Shown: positions 5,666-10,226 of the stretch, piece by piece
Numbering within the stretch: the stretch's first letter is position 1
Layout: every line of letters starts with the position of its first letter
Assembly: GCF_900765565.1 (NCBI RefSeq)
Contig: NZ_CAAFRZ010000129.1
Span: forward strand, 1-10,226
Direction: 5' to 3'
Length of the DNA: 10,226 nucleotides
DNA from: an uncultured Dialister sp.
GTDB taxonomy: Bacteria; Bacillota; Negativicutes; Veillonellales; Dialisteraceae
Position numbers and translations under genes: made by a program
Notes under the pieces: model-generated
Told to the model about the DNA's origin: nothing
The model's input: only the letters and a program-made list of their open reading frames with translations
Database searches by the model: none

Positions 5666-6676
5666 ATGAAAAGCTTACTGAACCATTCCTTTCTTACCAT
5701 GACCGACTATACACCGGAAGAATTCGCTTACTACCTGGACCTGGCAGAAAAGCTGAAACAGGACAAGAAATCGGGAAAAGAAATCAAGACCCTGACCGGC
5801 AAAAACTTTGCCCTCATCTTTGAAAAGGACTCCACCCGTACCCGCTGCGCCTTCGAAGTGGCTGCCCGGGACCAGGGCGCCTTTACCACCTATCTGGGAC
5901 CTACGGGGAGCCAGATCGGCAAGAAAGAATCCATCGCCGATACCGCAAGGGTCCTGGGGTCCATGTTCGATGCCATCGAATTCCGGGGATTCGCCCAAAG
6001 CGCCGTGGAAGAGCTCTCCGCCAAGGCCGGCGTGCCCGTATGGAACGGCCTCACCGATTATGACCATCCTACCCAGACTTTGGCCAACTTCCTCACACTG
6101 AAGGAACATTTCAAAAAGCCTTTGAACCAGCTGTCTTTTGCTTATGTAGGCCATGGCCAGTCCAATATGGCCCACGCCCTCATGGCCGGCGCCGCCCTGT
6201 CCGGCATGGATTTCCGGATTATCGGACCGAAGCAGTTCTTCCCGGAAGATGATTTCACCGCCAAATGCAAGAAGATTGCGGAAAAGACGGGAGCCACCTT
6301 CACCTTCACCGATGACCCGGTGGAAGGGGTGAAGGGGCTCGATGTCATTTACACCGGTGTCTGGGTCACCATGGGAGATCCCTACGAATTATGGGGCGAA
6401 CGGATCAAGCTTTTCCTGCCCTACCGCATCACCATGGATATGATTAAAAATACGGGAAATCCGGACACCGTATTCTGCCACTGCCTCCCTTCTTTCCATA
6501 ACACGGAAACGAAAGTGGGGAAAGATATTTACGAACGGTTTGGCCTTGATGGCATCGAAGTGACGGATGATGTATTTGAAGCCCCCTTCTCCCTGGCCTT
6601 CCAGGAAGCAGCGAACCGGCTTCCCACCATCAAAGCGGTCATGGTAGCCACCTTCGGTGACTATCCCTTAGATTGA
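5666..6676 (+). CDS. argF: Ornithine carbamoyltransferase family, altered substrate loop
   Basis: A 336-residue cytoplasmic carbamoyltransferase of ordinary OTCase length and order, close in style to E. coli ArgF/ArgI and Pseudomonas ArcB. The carbamoyl-phosphate part is intact, with STRTR (56-60), HPTQ (134-137) and HCLP (272-275, Cys273). The amino-acid part is unusual. Where OTCases have DVWVSMG, with the Asp (E. coli 231, human 263) binding the ornithine alpha-amino group, this protein has GVWVTMG with Gly231 and Thr235. The usual GDxRNN loop reads GHGQSN (162-167), keeping Asn167. The numbering aligns without gaps to E. coli. The ribosome binding site is GAGGT, five bases before the start. 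argC follows after 21 bases. It either makes citrulline from ornithine in a modified way or accepts N-acetylornithine; the second is inference. Family assignment is secure. Confidence 0.9.
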   Translation: MKSLLNHSFLTMTDYTPEEFAYYLDLAEKLKQDKKSGKEIKTLTGKNFALIFEKDSTRTRCAFEVAARDQGAFTTYLGPTGSQIGKKESIADTARVLGSMFDAIEFRGFAQSAVEELSAKAGVPVWNGLTDYDHPTQTLANFLTLKEHFKKPLNQLSFAYVGHGQSNMAHALMAGAALSGMDFRIIGPKQFFPEDDFTAKCKKIAEKTGATFTFTDDPVEGVKGLDVIYTGVWVTMGDPYELWGERIKLFLPYRITMDMIKNTGNPDTVFCHCLPSFHNTETKVGKDIYERFGLDGIEVTDDVFEAPFSLAFQEAANRLPTIKAVMVATFGDYPLD

Positions 6677-6697
6677 AAATGGAAGGAGAGACCTCAT

Positions 6698-7669
6698 ATG
6701 TCTACAGCACTGCCGAAAGTTTTCATTGTTGGTGAATCCGGTACCACCGGCCTTCGTCTCCATGACCGTCTTTCCTCCCGCAAAGATATAGAACTCCTTT
6801 CCCTTCCCGAAGAGAAGAGAAAAGATATCCCCACCATCAAAGCATTTGCAGAAAAGGCGGATCTCATGTTCCTCTGCCTTCCCGATGCGGCGTCCAAAGA
6901 AATCGTGGAGGCCGTGAAGGATACGGACATCCGGATTCTCGATACCTCCACCGCCCACCGCACCGCCGACGACTGGGTTTACGGATTTCCTGAACTTTCT
7001 GAAACCCAGAAGAAAACCATCGCCTCCGCAAAGAAAGTAGCGGTCCCCGGCTGCCATGCCAGCGGCGTCATTTCCATCCTTTATCCCCTGGTCCACGCAG
7101 GGATTCTCCCCATCAACTACCCCCTCCACTGCTTCTCCCTCACCGGTTACAGCGGCGGCGGCAAGAAGATGATCAGCCAATATGAAAAGGGCGGAGACAG
7201 CGCCCTCCTCGCTCCCCGGCAGTATGGCCTTTCCCAAAACCACAAGCACCTGCCGGAAATCATGAAGGTCTGCAAGCTCTGCGAGACTCCCCTCTTTTCC
7301 CCCATTGTAGATAACTACTACGAAGGCATGGAAGTCACCATCGGCTTCCACACCCACTTCCTCCAGCTCCCCTGCGGGCTCCCCGGCGATATCGATACCG
7401 ATGATTTCCACATGATCTATGAAAAGCACTATAAAGGGTCCAAGCTCATCCAGGTGAGCCCCCTGTCCCTTACGGAAACGAACGGCCTCTTCCTTGCGGC
7501 TAATGAAAATGCAGGAAAAGACAGCATGACCCTCTATATCGCAGGAAACGATGAACGGGTACTGGTGATTTCTTCCTTCGACAACCTGGGCAAAGGCGCG
7601 TCCGGCGCCGCCATCCAGTGCATGAACCTTATGCTGGGCCTGCCGGAAGAAACGGGATTGGTACTGTAA
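6698..7669 (+). CDS. argC: N-acetyl-gamma-glutamyl-phosphate reductase (short type)
   Basis: A 323-residue NADPH-dependent reductase that converts N-acetylglutamyl-5-phosphate to the semialdehyde, the third step to ornithine. An N-terminal nucleotide-binding loop, GESGTTG (12-18), is followed by DTSTAHR (82-88). The active-site Cys119 lies in PGCHASG, where the family more often has PGCYxT or PGCYATG. The GYSGGGK loop is at 150-156, KHLPEI at 183-188 (His184), and the C-terminal NLGKGASGAAIQ is typical. Its length and spacing fit the shorter type of ArgC rather than the longer type that usually travels with argJ. It has an AAGGAG site nine bases upstream and lies 21 bases after argF, so the two are co-transcribed. 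Confidence 0.95.
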   Translation: MSTALPKVFIVGESGTTGLRLHDRLSSRKDIELLSLPEEKRKDIPTIKAFAEKADLMFLCLPDAASKEIVEAVKDTDIRILDTSTAHRTADDWVYGFPELSETQKKTIASAKKVAVPGCHASGVISILYPLVHAGILPINYPLHCFSLTGYSGGGKKMISQYEKGGDSALLAPRQYGLSQNHKHLPEIMKVCKLCETPLFSPIVDNYYEGMEVTIGFHTHFLQLPCGLPGDIDTDDFHMIYEKHYKGSKLIQVSPLSLTETNGLFLAANENAGKDSMTLYIAGNDERVLVISSFDNLGKGASGAAIQCMNLMLGLPEETGLVL

Positions 7670-7823
7670 TGGGCTTCGCCTGGGCTTAGGGAAGGAAAAT
7701 ATATAATTCGCGGCGCTTTAATTCTTTGCGCACCGCACCTCCAGCCTTGCCATCAGGCAGAGCCATGCCACGCATAGCCCCGGCCAAAGGCCGCTGCCCT
7801 TTCCCCATACAAGGAGGTAACTT
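7670..7823. other. argC-argB spacer, no gene
   Basis: This 154-base gap holds a family-2 repeat copy and a perfect ribosome binding site (AAGGAGGT, 7811-7818, five bases before argB). In many Firmicutes argJ occupies this position. Neither a frame nor an argJ remnant is recognisable here. Confidence 0.7.
7688..7741. repeat. Intergenic repeat family 2, copy 2
   Basis: It shares a 21-base identical core (7691-7711) and flanking similarity with 2971-3024. Downstream, CAGGCAGAGCCATG and CCAAAGGCCGCTGCCCTTTCC (7754-7804 region) resemble the reverse complement of about 2890-2935, which suggests a composite element. The TATAAT could serve as an internal promoter for argB, but no good -35 is seen. 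Confidence 0.75.
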
Positions 7824-8678
7824 ATGAACGCATCCAATGCGGTACGGGCCGAGATACTGACACAGGCCGTACCTTACATCAAAGAATATACAGGTAAATA
7901 CGTAGTCGCCAAGTACGGCGGAAATGCCATGACCGATCCGGCCCTGAAAAAGTCGGTAATGCAGGATATCCTCCTGCTCTCCCTGGTGGGGGTGAAGGTC
8001 ATCCTCGTCCATGGCGGGGGACCGGAAATCAGCGCCATGCTGAAACGGCTCTCCATAGAATCCCATTTTGAAAACGGTCTCCGTGTCACCGATGATGCCA
8101 CCATGGAAGTGGTGCAGATGGTACTGGCAGGCAAGGTCAATAAAAGCCTGGCCGCCGACCTCACCGCTCTGGGCGGCAAGGCCGTAGGCCTCTGCGGTAT
8201 CGACGGCGGCCTCATCAAAGTCCATAAAAAAGACGAAAAACTGGGGCAGGTCGGAGAAATCGACAGCATCAACAAAAAAATTCTGGATGACCTCCTGGGC
8301 GGCGGTTTTATCCCCGTCATTTCCTCCATCGGCATCGATGAAGAAGGGAATGCCTATAATATCAATGCCGACACAGCGGCCGCCAAAATTGCCGCAGCCA
8401 TCCATGCGGAATCCATGGTGGTCATGAGCAATATCAACGGGGTCCTCAAGAATAAGGAAGATCCGGATTCTCTCATCAAAAAAATCACCCTCCCCGATGC
8501 GGAGGCCCTGAAACAGGATGGCACCATCGCCGGCGGCATGATCCCCAAAGTGGACTGCTGCACCAATGCCGTGAAAGAGGGAGTCAAAAAGGTTTTCATT
8601 ATTAACGGAGAAATTCCCCACGCCATCCTCATCGAGCTTCTCACCGACGAAGGCCTGGGAACCATGTTTACGAAGTAA
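7824..8678 (+). CDS. argB: N-acetylglutamate kinase
   Basis: A 284-residue amino-acid kinase that phosphorylates N-acetylglutamate, usually the controlled step of the cyclic pathway. The motifs are complete: KYGGNAM with Lys30, VHGGGPEI (62-69), NGLRVTD with Arg87 for the substrate carboxylate, GKVNK (103-107), NINADTAA (179-186) and GGMIPKV with Lys242. About 25 residues precede the first strand (AEILTQAVPYIKEYTGKY). This N-terminal helix is typical of hexameric, arginine-inhibited kinases and is absent from the insensitive E. coli type, so feedback inhibition by arginine is likely (inferred). The start has a perfect AAGGAGGT site. The gene lies 154 bases after argC, across a repeat, and 246 bases before argD. 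Confidence 0.96.
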   Translation: MNASNAVRAEILTQAVPYIKEYTGKYVVAKYGGNAMTDPALKKSVMQDILLLSLVGVKVILVHGGGPEISAMLKRLSIESHFENGLRVTDDATMEVVQMVLAGKVNKSLAADLTALGGKAVGLCGIDGGLIKVHKKDEKLGQVGEIDSINKKILDDLLGGGFIPVISSIGIDEEGNAYNINADTAAAKIAAAIHAESMVVMSNINGVLKNKEDPDSLIKKITLPDAEALKQDGTIAGGMIPKVDCCTNAVKEGVKKVFIINGEIPHAILIELLTDEGLGTMFTK

Positions 8679-8716
8679 TGCGGCCGATTGCAGGTGACTG
8701 TTGATTTTCGACGCGA

Positions 8717-8896
8717 AGGGATAGAGACACTGGCATGGGGCTTCCCGCTGTTAGCAACCAGGAACGCCGGTCCGCCTGCGGCGCTGCCCATCTGATACTC
8801 CCGCCAGTCATTCATGCCGCAGGCTGTAGTGCTTTCCTGGAAGTCAGGAGACAGAAGCCCTCACGCGTTTGACTCTACCCACCAGCCCAACGCAAT
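8717..8896 (-). repeat. Palindromic intergenic element, copy C (-)
   Basis: Read on the minus strand it follows copy A closely. It begins with ATTGCG, then GGTGGGTAGAGTCAAACGCG and TGAGGGCTTC, the core with GCCTGCGGCATGAATGACTG and GCGCCGCAGGC, then GGAAGCCCCATG and TCTCTATCCC. The inverted arms are more degenerate than in copies A and B. It fills the argB-argD gap and ends only 28 bases before the argD start, so argD keeps just its ribosome binding site as private upstream sequence. Confidence 0.85.
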
Positions 8897-8924
8897 CGTC
8901 CGATTTTCTCAAAGGAGCCAATCT

Positions 8925-10091
8925 ATGAATACAGAAGAAAAAGATGCAGCCTATATTGCCCATACCTATTCCAGATACCCCGTGTGCTTTGTCAAAGGGA
9001 AAGGATCCCACCTGACCGATGAAAAGGGGAAAGATTACATCGATATGGGAAGCGGTATCGGCGTCGATATTTTCGGTATTGCCGATGAACAGTGGATGGA
9101 TGCCGTCACGAAGCAGCTCCATACCCTGAACCATGTTTCCAACCTGTTCTACACAAAGCCCATGGCGGACCTGGCCGAAATGATCTGCCAGAAAACGGGG
9201 ATGGAAAAGGTCTTCTTCTCCAACTCCGGCGCCGAGGCCAATGAATGTGCCATCAAGGGAGCCCGGAAATATTCCATCAACAAATACAATAAGGACAGAA
9301 ATGTCATTGTCACCCTGATCAACGGATTCCATGGCCGTACCATTACTACCCTCGCCGCCACGGGGCAGGATATTTTTCACAAGGATTTCTATCCCTTCAC
9401 CGAAGGATTCCTTTACACCCCGGCCAATGACCTTCCGGCATTCATTAAGCTCTGCGAGGAAAATCCGAATATCTGCGCCGTCATGGTAGAGCCCATCCAG
9501 GGGGAAGGCGGCGTGCATCCCCTGACGAAGGAATTTTTCGAAGGCATCGGCCAATATGCCAAAGACCATGATATCCTCCTCATTGTGGATGAAGTACAGA
9601 CAGGAAACGGCCGTACCGGCAAGCTCTACGGCTACATGAATTACGATGTGGAGCCGGATATCGTTTCCACGGCCAAGGGAATCGGCGGCGGTCTTCCCCT
9701 GGGCGCCACTTTCTTTAACCATAAAACTGCCGGCGTCTATACCCCCGGTACCCACGGCTCCACCTTCGGCGGCAACCCCATTGCCTGCGCCGGCGCCCTG
9801 TCCATTCTTTCCCGCATCGATGATGATCTTCTCCAGGATGTGAAAGAAAAGGGAGCGTATATTAAAAAGGAACTGGCCGGTGCCAAAGGGGTAAAATCGG
9901 TGGCCGGCATGGGTCTCATGTGGGGCATTGAACCGGAAAAGGATGTAAATACCATTGTCCCCAAGCTTCTGGAAAAGGGAGTGGTGGTGCTGACGGCCAA
10001 AGAAAAAATCCGTCTCCTCCCTGCCCTGAACATTCCCTGGGAAGACCTGGAAAAGGCGGTATCCATCATGAAAGAGGTACTGGCGGAATAA
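8925..10091 (+). CDS. argD: Acetylornithine aminotransferase (class III, PLP)
   Basis: A 388-residue class-III aminotransferase that converts N-acetylglutamate semialdehyde to N-acetylornithine with glutamate as amino donor. SGAEANE is at 101-107, GFHGRT at 134-139, the PLP-ring Asp222 in VDEVQTG (221-227), the Schiff-base Lys251 in TAKGIGGG, and GTHGSTFGGNP at 275-285. The frame is open further upstream to 8814, but that part is repeat sequence. The ATG at 8925 has AAAGGAG seven bases before it and gives the usual family length. The same fold also serves succinylornithine or gamma-aminobutyrate transaminases. The arg neighbours make acetylornithine by far the likeliest substrate. Confidence 0.94.
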   Translation: MNTEEKDAAYIAHTYSRYPVCFVKGKGSHLTDEKGKDYIDMGSGIGVDIFGIADEQWMDAVTKQLHTLNHVSNLFYTKPMADLAEMICQKTGMEKVFFSNSGAEANECAIKGARKYSINKYNKDRNVIVTLINGFHGRTITTLAATGQDIFHKDFYPFTEGFLYTPANDLPAFIKLCEENPNICAVMVEPIQGEGGVHPLTKEFFEGIGQYAKDHDILLIVDEVQTGNGRTGKLYGYMNYDVEPDIVSTAKGIGGGLPLGATFFNHKTAGVYTPGTHGSTFGGNPIACAGALSILSRIDDDLLQDVKEKGAYIKKELAGAKGVKSVAGMGLMWGIEPEKDVNTIVPKLLEKGVVVLTAKEKIRLLPALNIPWEDLEKAVSIMKEVLAE

Positions 10092-10099
10092 CAAAGCCA

Positions 10100-10226
10100 A
10101 TTGCGGTTTGACGAGATGTTGGGGCGACGCTGGTGGATAGAGTCATTCGTGCGGAGCTTCTAGCTGTTAGCTGCTAGCTTCTAGGAAAGCTGGCCAGCCT
10201 ACGGCACGAATGACTGACGGGAATAC
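10100..10226 (+). repeat. Palindromic intergenic element, copy D (+), cut by window end
   Basis: It starts nine bases after the argD stop codon with ATTGCGGTTTGACGAG, then GCTGGTGGATAGAGTCATTC, a left arm GCTTCTAGCTGTTAGCTGCT (10156-10175) and AGGAAAGC, and enters the core (CCTACGGCACGAATGACTGA) where the window stops. The first 45 bases closely match the start of copy A. The right half should lie just beyond the window. Confidence 0.85.

Noticed and set aside
6668..7429. A 253-codon minus-strand frame opposite argC
   Set aside because: It is a shadow of argC. Its low-complexity runs of Gly, Ala, Glu and Val are what complemented coding sequence gives.
7670..7823. Degenerate argJ between argC and argB
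   Set aside because: The gap is only 154 bases, is made of repeat sequence, and shows no argJ-like motif.
7686..8621. A 311-codon minus-strand frame opposite argB
   Set aside because: It is antisense to a fully conserved kinase gene and has no recognisable motif or good ribosome binding site.
8814..8924. N-terminal extension of ArgD by 37 residues
   Set aside because: The extension is translated from palindromic element copy C. The ATG at 8925 has an AAAGGAG site and gives the normal family length.
8844..10100. A 418-codon open frame on the minus strand opposite argD
   Set aside because: It mirrors argD, which has complete aminotransferase motifs. The translation shows no recognisable domain and looks like the complement of a GC-rich codon pattern.

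Overview
The window suggests a Firmicutes genome of the Negativicutes type (Dialister or Veillonella-like). The hints are strong GGAGG ribosome binding sites, moderately high GC genes separated by very AT-rich promoters, and abundant palindromic intergenic repeats. No rRNA or tRNA is present, so the taxon is an inference.

Layout. Positions 1-573 hold no gene. They contain a duplicated intergenic repeat, a nested palindrome, a short tandem repeat and a G-saturated start that looks like a contig edge. On the minus strand from 3588 down to 574 lie a MarR regulator, an HlyD-type membrane-fusion protein and an ABC-2 permease, probably a self-regulated efflux system. No ATPase or second permease is in view. 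Similar 15-bp palindromic sites precede both marR and hlyD. On the plus strand from 4144 to 10091 lie an M20D amidohydrolase, argF, argC, argB and argD. The first of these sits behind an AT-rich promoter (TTGCAT-17-TATTAT) overlapped by ArgR-type boxes.

How the genes work together. ArgB, ArgC and ArgD turn N-acetylglutamate into N-acetylornithine. The usual next gene, argJ, is absent, and so is argE. The carbamoyltransferase is of the ornithine type overall, but the Asp that holds the ornithine alpha-amino group (Asp231 in E. coli) is Gly, and nearby binding-loop residues also differ. With an M20D deacylase as the first gene behind ARG boxes, this allows the hypothesis that N-acetylornithine is carbamoylated first and the resulting N-acetylcitrulline is then deacetylated. 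This would resemble the Xanthomonas route but use an enzyme of the ordinary OTCase lineage. It is an inference that needs testing.

The second notable item is a family of about 180-270 bp imperfect palindromic elements. There are four copies, two in each orientation, placed around the arginine genes. A second, unrelated repeat is shared by the hlyD-marR and argC-argB gaps.
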